Assembly (NCBI GenBank): GCA_024643345.1
Contig: JAHENB010000013.1
Location: forward strand, 1 to 60,172
Source of the DNA: Maribacter sp.
GTDB taxonomy: Bacteria > Bacteroidota > Bacteroidia > Flavobacteriales > Flavobacteriaceae
DNA: 60,172 bases
Direction of reading: 5' to 3'
In this document: positions 24,749-34,466 of the stretch, piece after piece
Numbering within the stretch: position 1 is the first letter of the stretch
Layout of the letters: every line of letters starts with the position of its first letter
Made by a program: the position numbers and the translations under genes
Notes under the pieces: generated by a model
What the model saw: the letters and a program-made list of their open reading frames with translations, nothing else
What the model was told of the DNA's origin: nothing
Databases searched by the model: none

Positions 24749-27478
24749 ATGGTAAAGAAGATTTTTAAGGTCATTGGGATTGTTCTTTTGTTGTTGGTCG
24801 CACTGTTGGTTGCCGCACCGTTTATTTTGGAGGCTAAAATCGGGGAACTCATAAAGACCAATGTCAACCAAAATGTAAATGCCACTTTAGATTTTGCAGA
24901 GGCCGATCTGAGCCTGTTCAGCAGTTTTCCTGATGCCGAAGTATCGATGAAACGAATTACTTTGATCAACAAAGCCCCTTTTGAGGGCGATACCCTTTTT
25001 TCTTCCGATCTGGTAGAGTTGAGAATGGGCATTCGTGAACTGTTCAAGGGTGCGGGAGAGCCAATCGCCATTCAACGCCTCAATATCGATGGGGCCAAGC
25101 TTAAAATAACGGTCGATGAAGCCGAGCATGCGAACTACGATATTGCCAAGGACACCGGTTCTGCCCAGTCTTCTTCCTCTGATTCGGAAGGATTTACCCT
25201 CGACCTAAAGTCCTATGAAATAACCAATTCGTACATTTCTTACAATGATAAGGCCGGGGGGATGCTTTTTAACCTTTACGAAATACAACATAGCGGCACG
25301 GGTGACCTCTCATTGGAAAAATCGCAATTACAGACGCAGACCGAAGCTCTGGTTTCCTTTGAAATGGACAGCACCAATTATCTGAACAAGAACAAAATTA
25401 AGCTCGATGCCCTGATCGGCATCGACCTGAAGGAATTCAAATACACCTTTTTAAAGAACGAGGCACTGTTGAACCAATTGCCCTTGGTTTTTGAAGGCTT
25501 TGTAAAATTGAACGACGATAACCAAGAGGTCGATATCAGTTTTAAGACCCCATCTTCCGATTTCAAAAACTTTTTGGCGGTAATCCCCGAAGCCTATTCC
25601 AGGAATATCGAGAATGTGAAAACTACTGGGAATTTTGTGGTGGAAGGGCGCTTCAATGGGATTGTCGACGACGACCACATCCCTATGTTCAACATTAGTA
25701 TCAATTCTGACAACGCTTCTTTTAAATATCCTGATTTGCCCAAGTCGGTGCGCAATGTGCATATCGACACAAAGATCACCAATACGACGGGGATTGTTGA
25801 GGACACCTATGTGGATATTGACAGGCTTTCGTTTATGATCGATGAAGACCAATTTAACATGAAGGCCAATATGCGCGATCTTATGGGCAATACCAAGATA
25901 AACGCCCATATTGATGGGAAAATGAACTTGGCCAATATTTCAAAGGCCTATCCCGTGCCTGCCGACCTCAATTTAAAGGGCATGCTCGATGCCAATATCA
26001 CAACGGCTTTCGATATGGCCTCCGTAGAAAAGAAACAATACGAAAAAACAAAGACCAGCGGTAAGATCGACCTAAAAGATTTTGAATATCAATCGGCCGA
26101 ATTTTCAAACCCCATCAAGCTAAAATCTGCTGCCTTAACCTTTAATCCCGCCACGGTTACCTTAAATGAATTGATCGGCTCCACGGGCAAGACCGATTTC
26201 ACGATCAATGGCACCATCAATAACCTCTTGGGTTTTATGTTCAACAACGAAAATGTTGAGGGAAATTTTAACCTTCAATCGAATACCTTTGCCGTCAACG
26301 ATTTTATGGTAGCCGAGGAGGTCGCTGCCATTGAAGGGAATGCCAACGCAGAAACCGATGTGAGGCCCAGCGAGGAAAAACTAAAGATCCCCGCATTTTT
26401 GGATATCAATCTCAATGCCGCCGCCAAGACGGTCTTATACGATAATCTCACTTTGAGCGATGTCAAGGGCATCCTAAGGATAAAGGACGAAAAAGCCATT
26501 CTGAGCAATATGACCTCTTCGATGTTCGGCGGTAAGGTAGGCTTTGACGGAGCCGTTTCAACGAAAGGTCAAACCCCCACCTTTGCCATGAAGCTCGGTT
26601 TGGACCAACTGATGATAGGAGAAACCTTTAAGGCCATCGATCTGTTTAAAGTGGTCGCCCCAATAGCTCAGATAATTAAGGGAAAATTGAGTTCGGAACT
26701 TGAATTCTCCGGAAACCTTACCGATGATTTCACGCCTGACCTGAATTCGCTAAGCGGAAATATTTTGGCCGATATCCTGGCCAATGAACTCGATACCCAA
26801 GCTGCCCCTTTGCTCACGGCAGTGGCCGGAAAGCTGAATTTTATTGATTTGAAACAATTGAATTTGAATGAATTAAAAACAAAGCTTTCTTTTAAGGACG
26901 GGGTGGTTACAGTAAAGCCCTTTACAATAGCCTATAAAGACATCGCCATCAATGTTGATGGAAGCCACACCTTTGATCAAAAAATGAATTATAAGGCCAC
27001 TATGCAGGTTCCCACGAAGTATTTGGGTAATGAAATCAATGCCCTTATCGCACGGATCGATGACAAAGCGCTCTCAAACCTTACCATTCCAGTAACCGCC
27101 AATATAGGAGGGTATTATAAAAGTCCGGAAGTGACCAGCGATTTCACCTCGGGCATTAAAAACCTTACCACCCAATTGGTCGAGATCGAAAAGCAGAAAT
27201 TGATCAATAAGGGCACCGATAAAGCCAAAGATTTGATAGGCGGGCTCTTGAACGGGAAAACGACCAATACCGATACGGTGCAAAAAAGCAAGGCCCCTAG
27301 CGATGACGTAAAAGAGGTTTTGGGAGGTATACTGGTCGGTAATACCACCAAAGACACCACTATTGCCAAAACCGACTCACTTCCCGCCAAAAAAGGAGAA
27401 GAAGTGGTAAAGGAAAAGGCCAAGGATATTTTAGGGGGGCTCTTGGGAGGAAAGAAGAAAAAAGATACGGTCAAATGA
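24749..27478 (+). CDS. AsmA-family protein
   Basis: The 909-residue protein has one N-terminal helix (about 6-28, IGIVLLLLVALLVAAPFIL) and a long beta-rich periplasmic body, starting with the AsmA signature IGELIKTNVNQNVNATLDFA, FSSFPDAEVSMKRITLIN. AsmA-like proteins take part in outer-membrane biogenesis, probably moving lipids between membranes. The C-terminal 80 residues carry three degenerate repeats (KAKDLIGGLLNGKTT, DVKEVLGGILVGNTT, KAKDILGGLLGGKKK), each followed by a Thr/Asp/Lys linker. The end overlaps the convergent DUF2797 gene by 8 nt. Confidence 0.85.
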   Translation: MVKKIFKVIGIVLLLLVALLVAAPFILEAKIGELIKTNVNQNVNATLDFAEADLSLFSSFPDAEVSMKRITLINKAPFEGDTLFSSDLVELRMGIRELFKGAGEPIAIQRLNIDGAKLKITVDEAEHANYDIAKDTGSAQSSSSDSEGFTLDLKSYEITNSYISYNDKAGGMLFNLYEIQHSGTGDLSLEKSQLQTQTEALVSFEMDSTNYLNKNKIKLDALIGIDLKEFKYTFLKNEALLNQLPLVFEGFVKLNDDNQEVDISFKTPSSDFKNFLAVIPEAYSRNIENVKTTGNFVVEGRFNGIVDDDHIPMFNISINSDNASFKYPDLPKSVRNVHIDTKITNTTGIVEDTYVDIDRLSFMIDEDQFNMKANMRDLMGNTKINAHIDGKMNLANISKAYPVPADLNLKGMLDANITTAFDMASVEKKQYEKTKTSGKIDLKDFEYQSAEFSNPIKLKSAALTFNPATVTLNELIGSTGKTDFTINGTINNLLGFMFNNENVEGNFNLQSNTFAVNDFMVAEEVAAIEGNANAETDVRPSEEKLKIPAFLDINLNAAAKTVLYDNLTLSDVKGILRIKDEKAILSNMTSSMFGGKVGFDGAVSTKGQTPTFAMKLGLDQLMIGETFKAIDLFKVVAPIAQIIKGKLSSELEFSGNLTDDFTPDLNSLSGNILADILANELDTQAAPLLTAVAGKLNFIDLKQLNLNELKTKLSFKDGVVTVKPFTIAYKDIAINVDGSHTFDQKMNYKATMQVPTKYLGNEINALIARIDDKALSNLTIPVTANIGGYYKSPEVTSDFTSGIKNLTTQLVEIEKQKLINKGTDKAKDLIGGLLNGKTTNTDTVQKSKAPSDDVKEVLGGILVGNTTKDTTIAKTDSLPAKKGEEVVKEKAKDILGGLLGGKKKKDTVK

Positions 27479-28265
27479 TGGCCAGCCCAACTACATAGCC
27501 CTCGCTTCCCCTGATATTGAACACGGTATGATCGGCAAAAATGAGGTATTGGCCTTTGATGCCCTTTAATTGGCCCTTGTACTTTGGGGTCTTGCCTAGG
27601 TTGAGGCTTTTCACCTTGCTCGGGTATTCGAGTACAGGGAAGTGCAAATGGGTTTCGATGTTCTTTTCAATAAAATAGGCCCGGGCTTCTTCAGGGATAT
27701 ACGGCTTTAACGTATTGCGCCAAGCTACCAAATCGGCGTCTTCTACAGTATTGGTAAGCATTTTACGCCAGTTGGTCTTATCGCCGATATGTTCTTTAAG
27801 GGCTAGCTCGGTAATGCCGGCCAAATAACGGTTCGGGGCCTCCACTATTTCCAATGCTTCGTGAGCGCCTTGATCTATCCATCGTGTGGGAATCTGTGTT
27901 TTTCTGGTAACCCCTACCTTAATATTGCTCGAGTTGGCCAGATACACGATATGAGGCTGTAACTGTACCCGTTTCTCATATTCCAAATCTCGGTCTTCCC
28001 GGCCCAAATGGGCAGTACTCAACTCAGGTCTCATGATCCATTCGCCAGCGGCGGGGATGTCAAAAAAACAACTTCGGCAATAGCCTTGCCTGAAAATTGG
28101 GCGGTCCTCGCCGCAATTAAGGCATTGGAATTTTAGGAATTCAATACTGAGCTCCCGATCCAACACTTGGTTTAGGTTGAGGAAATCATTATCGAAGACC
28201 ATATAATATTGGATTGGATCACCCACTTCGGTCTGCATTTTCCTCAATACGCCTTCGTACTGCAT
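27471..28265 (-). CDS. DUF2797 protein with zinc ribbon
   Basis: The 264-residue protein has a cysteine-paired segment FQCLNCGEDRP and GYCRSCFFDIP (about 46-72), probably a zinc-binding ribbon. After this comes VYLANSSNIKVGVTRKTQIP and TRWIDQGAHEALEI (about 108-140), a pattern resembling GIY-YIG-like folds (aromatic, KVGxTR, Arg). Function is unknown; RNA or DNA binding is only inferred. It is divergent from the GH3 gene (26 nt). Start ATG 28265 (MQYEGVLRK) is well placed. Confidence 0.8.
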   Translation of the reverse strand: MQYEGVLRKMQTEVGDPIQYYMVFDNDFLNLNQVLDRELSIEFLKFQCLNCGEDRPIFRQGYCRSCFFDIPAAGEWIMRPELSTAHLGREDRDLEYEKRVQLQPHIVYLANSSNIKVGVTRKTQIPTRWIDQGAHEALEIVEAPNRYLAGITELALKEHIGDKTNWRKMLTNTVEDADLVAWRNTLKPYIPEEARAYFIEKNIETHLHFPVLEYPSKVKSLNLGKTPKYKGQLKGIKGQYLIFADHTVFNIRGSEGYVVGLAII

Positions 28266-28291
28266 AAATATTGGTCTAAAGATGAATCTAT

Positions 28292-29857
28292 TTGAAAATG
28301 ATCTTTATTAAGGCTAAATTTAGCAGGTTAAAGATACCTAAAATGCCCATACCGCTGTTCAACTCGATTGCTTCATGGCTGCTAAAAAAGCGTTTCCATC
28401 AAATCGAGCTTTTTCTTAAATATCCCGGGGAGGTTCAGGAAGAGGTGCTGCACCAATTGCTCGAACTGGCCGAAGATACCGAGATGGGAAAAAAATATGG
28501 TTTCGAATCCATTACAAGCTATGAAGTATTTAAGGAAAGGGTGCCCATCGTTTCCTATGAAGAAATAGAACCGATGATAGAACGCACCCGTAAAGGGGAA
28601 CAAAACCTGTTTTGGCCCACAGCGATCAAATGGTTCGCCAAGAGCAGTGGTACCACGAATGCAAAGAGCAAGTTTATCCCGGTAAGCACAGAAGCCTTGG
28701 AAGACTGCCACTATAAGTCGGGCAAAGACCTGTTATGCCTTTATTTGAACAACAATGAGAATTCCCAGTTGTTCACGGGCAAAAGCCTGCGATTGGGGGG
28801 GAGTAAGGAATTGTATGAGGACAACGGTTCGTTCTTTGGGGATCTTTCGGCCATTTTGATCGATAATATGCCCCTATGGGCAGAATTCAGCAGTACCCCG
28901 AGCAGCAAGGTTTCCCTGATGAGCGAGTGGGAAGACAAACTCAAAGCGATCATAAAAGAGAGTACCCAGGAAAATGTGACCAGTTTGGCGGGTGTGCCCT
29001 CCTGGATGTTGGTACTGCTCAACAACGTATTGGAGGAAACTGGCAAAGACCATCTCTTTCAGGTGTGGGAAAATCTGGAGGTGTATTTCCATGGAGGGGT
29101 AAGTTTCAACCCGTACCAGACACAATATGAAAAATTGCTTCCTCGAAGGAATTTCAAGTACTATGAAATTTATAATGCCTCTGAAGGATTTTTTGCCATA
29201 CAGGATCGTAACAATGCAGATGATCTGCTCTTGATGTTGGATTATGGCATTTTCTATGAATTCATACCTATGGATACCTACGGCCAAGAATCCCAATATG
29301 TCCTTCCACTTGCCGAAGTGGCGATCAATGTCAATTATGCCATGATCATCACCACCAATTCCGGACTCTGGCGTTATAAGATTGGCGATACGGTACGCTT
29401 TACTTCCATAGCTCCCTATCGAATCAAGGTAACGGGCCGAACCAAGCACCATATCAATGTTTTTGGTGAAGAATTGATCATTGAAAATGCAGAGGAAGCC
29501 CTTCGCAAGGTTTGTTCGGAAACAGGGGCTGAAATAATGGATTATACCGCTGGGCCCATTTTTATGGATGGAAAGGAAAAGGGTGCCCATGAATGGGTCA
29601 TCGAATTCAGGAACAGACCATCCGATCTAAATTGCTTCACCCAACTCTTGGATAATGCCCTCAAATCACTGAACTCGGACTATGAGGCAAAACGTTACAA
29701 CAACATTACCCTTAATCTTCCCTTGGTGCATATTGCCAGGGAAAACCTATTTTACGATTGGCTGAAGTCGAAAAACAAAGTGGGAGGGCAACATAAGATC
29801 CCTAGATTATCCAATAAAAGGAACTACATCGAAGAATTGCTCCAAATGAACCAATAA
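28292..29857 (+). CDS. GH3-like acyl-adenylate family enzyme
   Basis: The 521-residue protein matches the GH3 auxin-responsive family. It shows the ATP-binding motif WFAKSSGTTNAKSKFIPVS (about 109-127), AGVPSWM, YHxxxASEGFFAIQ-like segment EIYNASEGFFAIQDR and LWRYKIGDTVRFTS (about 360). Plant GH3 enzymes adenylate acids and join them to amino acids. Bacterial members have largely unknown acceptors. A likely start is ATG 28292 or the internal MPIPLF (codon 18). The reaction is inferred from the fold; the substrates cannot be read. Confidence 0.87.
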   Translation: MKMIFIKAKFSRLKIPKMPIPLFNSIASWLLKKRFHQIELFLKYPGEVQEEVLHQLLELAEDTEMGKKYGFESITSYEVFKERVPIVSYEEIEPMIERTRKGEQNLFWPTAIKWFAKSSGTTNAKSKFIPVSTEALEDCHYKSGKDLLCLYLNNNENSQLFTGKSLRLGGSKELYEDNGSFFGDLSAILIDNMPLWAEFSSTPSSKVSLMSEWEDKLKAIIKESTQENVTSLAGVPSWMLVLLNNVLEETGKDHLFQVWENLEVYFHGGVSFNPYQTQYEKLLPRRNFKYYEIYNASEGFFAIQDRNNADDLLLMLDYGIFYEFIPMDTYGQESQYVLPLAEVAINVNYAMIITTNSGLWRYKIGDTVRFTSIAPYRIKVTGRTKHHINVFGEELIIENAEEALRKVCSETGAEIMDYTAGPIFMDGKEKGAHEWVIEFRNRPSDLNCFTQLLDNALKSLNSDYEAKRYNNITLNLPLVHIARENLFYDWLKSKNKVGGQHKIPRLSNKRNYIEELLQMNQ

Positions 29858-29927
29858 ATGAGGTGGACTGTCATTTAATATTCAATTTAGTATTCTCAAT
29901 TCGACCGAACTACTAAATTATTACAAA

Positions 29928-30488
29928 ATGACTTCAGAAAGACTGGTGATATTGTCCGACATGTGGGGTGTAAAAAAAGGACTTTGGATTACTTCCTATC
30001 TTGGCTACCTACAGCAGTATTATGATATTGCTTTCTACGACATTCAACAATTGGCGAATATTGATCTGGCCATAAAATCGCCGGAGAACCTGCACAAGGC
30101 GTTTGTGGAGGGGGGTATTGACACTGCCGTGGCACACCTTCTTAAAAAGGAGAGTGAACCCAGCCATTACCTGGCTTTCAGCACAGGGGGCACCATAGGT
30201 TGGAAAGCCAACTTAAAAGGCCTTCATATGAAGTCTTTAACCGCTATTTCACCGACACGGGTGCGTTTTGAGGATGTAAAGCCCTGTTGTAAAACAAAAT
30301 TGATCTTTGGAGGAAACGATGCCTTTCGTCCTGATGAAAATTGGTCGGAAAAGCTGGATATTGAAATGGAAATCGTTTCCAATTTCGGACACGAGCTATA
30401 TGCCGATGAAAAAATCATTGGCAAGGTATGTCAGTATCTCCTTTCAGTTGTATTGGAAAGGGATCATATAGTTAAAAAGGTAGGGTAG
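29928..30488 (+). CDS. alpha/beta-hydrolase-like protein
   Basis: This 186-residue protein shows LSDMWGVKKG near the start, a nucleophile-elbow-like YLAFSTGGTIGWKA (Ser about 85), an acid candidate in IFGGNDAFRP (Asp about 125) and a late histidine in NFGHELYADE (about 145). That Ser-Asp-His order is the alpha/beta-hydrolase triad, though the elbow is S-T-G-G and the protein is short. No specific family is recognised. A 70-nt gap separates it from GH3, so co-transcription is possible. Confidence 0.6.
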   Translation: MTSERLVILSDMWGVKKGLWITSYLGYLQQYYDIAFYDIQQLANIDLAIKSPENLHKAFVEGGIDTAVAHLLKKESEPSHYLAFSTGGTIGWKANLKGLHMKSLTAISPTRVRFEDVKPCCKTKLIFGGNDAFRPDENWSEKLDIEMEIVSNFGHELYADEKIIGKVCQYLLSVVLERDHIVKKVG

Positions 30489-30589
30489 TAATATTTTCAG
30501 AATAAAGTACTTTGGTCTCCCAATGGGGGAGAAAAGGCCAAGCCGCCACGATATCTTAGATTTGTAATGGTTTTGCGAAGCCGATTTCT

Positions 30590-31825
30590 TTAGGAGACCG
30601 CTTTCAATTTCTTGATGGTCTCAAAGGAAATTTTCTCTTCTGCATAGGGCTTGGTTACCTTAAATTCTTTCTCATCACTACTGGGGAGTTCAAACATGGC
30701 ATCGGTGAAAATGGCTTCACATAGTGAGCGCAGGCCACGGGCGCCCAACTTATATTCAATCGCTTTCTGTACGATATAATCCAATGCCTGGTCCGTTATT
30801 TTAAAGGTAATACCGTCCATGCCGAACAGTTTTTCGTACTGTTTGATAATGGCATTTTTGGGTTCGGTTAGGATGGCCCTTAATGTTTTCTCGTCTAAAG
30901 GGTTCATATAGGTGAGTACGGGAAGTCTTCCGATGATTTCAGGAATCAATCCAAACTCCTTTAAGTCTTTGGGGATTATATATTGGAGAATATTGGTTTC
31001 ATCGACACGTTCATCGGCCTTGGAAGCACTGTAACCGACCGCCTGCATGTTGAGGCGCTTGGTGATGGCGCGCTCGATCCCGTCGAAGGCCCCGCCCGCT
31101 ATAAATAGTATGTTTTCGGTATTGACCTCGATGAATTTTTGATCGGGATGTTTTCGTCCGCCTTTAGGCGGTACGTTTACCATGGTGCCCTCCAAAAGTT
31201 TCAGCAGGCCCTGTTGCACCCCTTCACCCGAAACATCCCTGGTAATCGAAGGATTATCGCCTTTCCGTGCGATTTTGTCGATTTCATCGATAAACACGAT
31301 GCCCCGTTCCGCTTTTTCAAGATTGTAGTCGGCCGCTTGAAGCAAACGGGTCAATATACTCTCCACGTCTTCACCAACATATCCTGCCTCGGTAAGTACT
31401 GTGGCATCCACAATGGCCAGTGGTACATTGAGCATTCTGGCAATGGTCTTTGCCATTAAGGTTTTGCCAGTGCCTGTTTGCCCCACCATAATAATGTTGC
31501 TCTTTTGGATTTCAACATCGTTATCTTTGGTCGAGGGCTGGAGTAAACGTTTATAATGGTTGTACACCGCAACTGACATCACCTTTTTGGTACGGTCCTG
31601 ACCGATTATATAAGTGTCTAAAAATTCCTTGATCTCGAGCGGTTTCTTTAAAACAAGCTCGCTCGAAAGATCTTTGGTTTTGGTCTGCTTCGATTCTTCG
31701 GCCACGATACCGTGTGCCTGTTCTATGCATCGGTCACATATATGTGCATCCAGTCCGGCGATCAATAAATTGGTCTCCGGTTTTTTCCTTCCGCAAAAAG
31801 AACACTCTAAATTATCTTTCGCCAT
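30590..31825 (-). CDS. clpX: ClpX, ATPase subunit of the Clp protease
   Basis: The 411-residue AAA+ unfoldase feeds proteins to ClpP. An N-terminal C4 zinc finger ([14 protein letters not shown]... CDRC, residues 8-33) is followed by Walker A GQTGTGKT (115-122), pore loop GYVGED, Walker [11 protein letters not shown], sensor and [13 protein letters not shown]. At residues 263-265 the ClpP-docking IGF loop position reads VGY ([12 protein letters not shown]). clpP lies upstream, 96 nt away in the same direction, so clpP-clpX is one likely operon. An inverted repeat lies 12 nt before the ATG. Confidence 0.97.
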   Translation of the reverse strand: MAKDNLECSFCGRKKPETNLLIAGLDAHICDRCIEQAHGIVAEESKQTKTKDLSSELVLKKPLEIKEFLDTYIIGQDRTKKVMSVAVYNHYKRLLQPSTKDNDVEIQKSNIIMVGQTGTGKTLMAKTIARMLNVPLAIVDATVLTEAGYVGEDVESILTRLLQAADYNLEKAERGIVFIDEIDKIARKGDNPSITRDVSGEGVQQGLLKLLEGTMVNVPPKGGRKHPDQKFIEVNTENILFIAGGAFDGIERAITKRLNMQAVGYSASKADERVDETNILQYIIPKDLKEFGLIPEIIGRLPVLTYMNPLDEKTLRAILTEPKNAIIKQYEKLFGMDGITFKITDQALDYIVQKAIEYKLGARGLRSLCEAIFTDAMFELPSSDEKEFKVTKPYAEEKISFETIKKLKAVS

Positions 31826-31836
31826 TTTTTTCTTTC

Positions 31837-31855
31837 TTACGTTATGCTAACGTAA
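31837..31855. repeat. 8-bp perfect inverted repeat before clpX
   Basis: TTACGTTA, TGC, TAACGTAA, centred 21 nt upstream of the clpX start and close to its ribosome binding region. It might be an operator or a small hairpin tuning clpX translation. There is no T-run on either side. Confidence 0.4.
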
Positions 31856-31921
31856 TAATTGGGTTTTTGGTTTGTACTTGGGTTGAAAAGTACATGAACC
31901 GGGTGTAGTTGGTCGATGGGT

Positions 31922-32599
31922 TTATCGATCCCTTACCAGTATCTCATCGATCATTCCATATTCCCTGGCCTCTGCCGCCTTCATCCAGTAGTCGCGATCA
32001 CTGTCATCGGTTACCTTTTCTATTGATTGTCCTGAATGATTCGCGATGATCTGATAGAGCTCATCCTTTAATTTTAAGATTTCCCTCGCAGTAATCTCGA
32101 TATCGCTCGCTTGTCCTTGCGCCCCGCCCATCGGCTGGTGTATCATCACCCGGGAGTGGGTAAGTCCGCTTCTTTTTCCTTTGTGGCCGGCACACAGCAA
32201 CACTGCGCCCATAGAGGCGGCCATCCCGGTGCAGATCGTGGCCACATCGGGTTTAATGAACTGCATGGTATCATAGATGCCCAAGCCGGCATAAACGCTT
32301 CCCCCTGGTGAGTTGATGTATATCTGAATATCTTTTGAGGCATCTGTACTTTCTAAGAACAACAATTGTGCCTGTACAATGTTGGCCACCTGATCGTTGA
32401 TGCCAGTACCCAGAAAAATAATGCGATCCATCATCAATCGAGAAAAAACATCGAAGACAGCAATGTTCATTTGACGTTCTTCTATGATGTTGGGCGTCAT
32501 GTTCGTTGGGTACATACTGCCGATTATTTTATCGTAATAGGTACTGCTGATCCCTTGGTCCTTTATGGCGTAATTTTTGAATTCTTTTCCGTAATCCAT
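31922..32599 (-). CDS. clpP: ClpP protease subunit
   Basis: The 225-residue serine protease subunit forms the Clp chamber with ClpX. The catalytic serine lies in CTGMAASMGAVLLCAGHKGK (about 125), the histidine in SRVMIHQPMGGAQGQ (about 150) and the Asp in a following DSDRDYWM segment (about 200). IYINSPGGSVYAGLGIYDTM is typical of substrate-binding strands. The approximately 25 residues before the core are usual for Bacteroidota ClpP and partly a propeptide. A terminator separates it from tig. Confidence 0.96.
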   Translation of the reverse strand: MDYGKEFKNYAIKDQGISSTYYDKIIGSMYPTNMTPNIIEERQMNIAVFDVFSRLMMDRIIFLGTGINDQVANIVQAQLLFLESTDASKDIQIYINSPGGSVYAGLGIYDTMQFIKPDVATICTGMAASMGAVLLCAGHKGKRSGLTHSRVMIHQPMGGAQGQASDIEITAREILKLKDELYQIIANHSGQSIEKVTDDSDRDYWMKAAEAREYGMIDEILVRDR

Positions 32600-32623
32600 T
32601 GTTTTCGATTCGATAATTTTGAT

Positions 32624-32657
32624 AAAAAAGGTGCCGAAAATTCAACTTTTCGGCACC
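32624..32657 (-). terminator. intrinsic terminator after trigger factor
   Basis: On the minus strand GGTGCCGAAAA, loop GTTGAA, TTTTCGGCACC, then TTTTTT. It is a perfect 11-bp stem located between the tig stop (32687) and the clpP start (32599), so tig and clpP-clpX are at least partly separate units. Confidence 0.85.
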
Positions 32658-32686
32658 GTAAAGATACTTAATATTTTTTTGGAAAA

Positions 32687-34009
32687 CTACCCGTATACCT
32701 CTTTCACGAAATTCTCGTATGTGACTTCCTTGGTCTTAAGGTTCACCTTTTCTTTGTAGAGTTGCAACAATTTTTGGCTCATCAATTGTTCCGAAAGCCT
32801 TCTCACCTCATCCTGGTTGCCCAAGACCCTGGCTGCGATATTATCGAGTTCTTCCTCTTTCGGGTCCATTTGACCGAATTGTGCCATTTGTGTTTTGATA
32901 AAACCTTTGGCATAATCCTTAAGTTCCTCGAATTCGATGCTGATGTTGTGGTCTTTGATGATTTTGCCCTCGATCAATTGATAACGCAGACCTTTTTCCG
33001 ATTTTTCATATTCGGCCGTGGCCTGTTCAGGGGTCAAGGGTTCTTCACCGGTCATTTGTATCCAGCGGGTCAAAAAGTCCGAAGGCAACTGAAATTTGGT
33101 ATTGTCAATAAAATATTCTGTAATATCGTTGAGCAATTTTTGCTCCGCCTGTTGCTCGAACTGCTTCTCTGAATCTGTCTTGATGCGATCTTTCAATTCT
33201 TTTACCAATTTTATGGTGTCCGGACCGTATAGTTTATCGAACAATTCTTGGTTCAGGGGTGCCAGCTCCCTTTCGTTTATTTCGGCAATTTCAAAATCGA
33301 CATTGATATTGAGGTTTTTGGCCTTTTCGGCAGGGATGCCCAGAGCACTGGCCAAAAGGTAATTTTCTTTCAGGAGGCCTTTGGTGTTTAAGGTGACCAC
33401 ATCGCCCACTTTCTTGCCCACCAAGCTATTGATCGCTTTTTTACTAGCGACTTTATCTAGTTCCAGAATCGATTTGTGGTCAATTTCTTCCTTTTCATTT
33501 TTGAAAGTACCGGAGAGTTCGTCCTTTTTGCCAACTTCCGATTTGCCCACCAACTTGCCATATTGCTTTTGAAGGCGCTCGACCTGTTCGTCGATCATTT
33601 TTTGATCGGCCACGATTTTATAATGGGTAATCGGCTTTTTGGTTTTTAGGGGTACTTCAAAGCTCGGGGCCAGGCCCAATTCAAATTCAAAATCGAATTC
33701 TTCTTTGTCCCAATCAAAATTGTCTTGTTGCTTTGGTAGTGGATTGCCCAATACATCGAGCTTTTCCTCAGTGAGGTATTTGTTGAGGTTGTCTTGAAGC
33801 AGCTTGTTCACTTCATCGACTAATACCGCCTTGCCATATTGTTTTTTGATTAGCCCCAAGGGAACCTGACCTTTTCTGAAACCCGGTATATTGGCTTGTT
33901 TCCTGTAATCCTTTAAAATCGATTCTACCTTATCCTGGTAATCGTCCTTGGTGATGGCCACTTTTACCACGGCATTCAACTCATCGATCTGTTCTTTGGT
34001 GATGTTCAT
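32687..34009 (-). CDS. tig: trigger factor
   Basis: The 440-residue ribosome-bound chaperone starts MNITKEQIDELNAVVKVAIT; the frame is open to 34090 but this ATG matches the family start. The ribosome-binding signature IPGFRKGQVPLGLIKKQYG is at about 40-58. The central FKBP-like domain is degenerate (GKKVGDVVTLNTKG is the only clear segment), as is common in Bacteroidota trigger factors. The helical C-terminal region ends VTYENFVKEVYG. It lies upstream of clpP/clpX, an arrangement also found in other bacteria. Confidence 0.93.
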   Translation of the reverse strand: MNITKEQIDELNAVVKVAITKDDYQDKVESILKDYRKQANIPGFRKGQVPLGLIKKQYGKAVLVDEVNKLLQDNLNKYLTEEKLDVLGNPLPKQQDNFDWDKEEFDFEFELGLAPSFEVPLKTKKPITHYKIVADQKMIDEQVERLQKQYGKLVGKSEVGKKDELSGTFKNEKEEIDHKSILELDKVASKKAINSLVGKKVGDVVTLNTKGLLKENYLLASALGIPAEKAKNLNINVDFEIAEINERELAPLNQELFDKLYGPDTIKLVKELKDRIKTDSEKQFEQQAEQKLLNDITEYFIDNTKFQLPSDFLTRWIQMTGEEPLTPEQATAEYEKSEKGLRYQLIEGKIIKDHNISIEFEELKDYAKGFIKTQMAQFGQMDPKEEELDNIAARVLGNQDEVRRLSEQLMSQKLLQLYKEKVNLKTKEVTYENFVKEVYG

Positions 34010-34100
34010 TTTCTTTTTCTTAAATAGGGATGCAAAAATAGCACAATTTAAATCTTCCAGCAAGTTTTTGATCCAGTAGATTGGCCGCATGGCCGACGGC

Positions 34101-34442
34101 CTAGTCTTCCTTTAAAACCGAGAATAAAATCGATTGGAGCAAAGACAGCAGCAAGCTAAAAAGCAACGCCCACCAGATGCCATCGACCGAAAACCCGGTA
34201 ATGAAATAATCGGCGAGCAAGATAATGACCGCGTTGATGATCAGTAGAAACAATCCGAATGTGATTATGGTCACCGGGAGGGTAAGAATGACCAAAATGG
34301 GCTTAACCAGAAAGTTGAGCAGGCCCAAAACGACGGCAACGATGATTGCGGTCATATAGGAGTCCACTTCAACATGGGGAAGTACTTTTGACAAAATGAC
34401 CACCGCTAGGGCGGTCAGCAATACTCTTAAAATAAGTTTCAT
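34101..34442 (-). CDS. small four-helix membrane protein (phage-holin superfamily IV/YvlD-like)
   Basis: The 113-residue protein has four hydrophobic helices: MKLILRVLLTALAVVILSKV, AVVLGLLNFLVKPILVILT, FGLFLLIINAVIILLADYF and WALLFSLLLSLLQSILF. NFLVKPILVILTLPVTIIT is the family signature. These proteins are named for similarity to a mycobacteriophage holin but are normal chromosomal membrane proteins; no phage genes are near. Function unknown. Confidence 0.85.
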   Translation of the reverse strand: MKLILRVLLTALAVVILSKVLPHVEVDSYMTAIIVAVVLGLLNFLVKPILVILTLPVTIITFGLFLLIINAVIILLADYFITGFSVDGIWWALLFSLLLSLLQSILFSVLKED

Positions 34443-34466
34443 AATATTTTTGGATTTAGCTTGAAC

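Noticed and set aside
30510-30545. Hairpin TCTCCC...GGGAGA between the clpX stop and the hydrolase-like gene
   Set aside because: The stem is short and neither side has a T-run, so it is not called a terminator.
34101-34442. Possible prophage from the holin-like gene
   Set aside because: The YvlD/holin-IV family is chromosomal in many bacteria, and no other phage gene is nearby.
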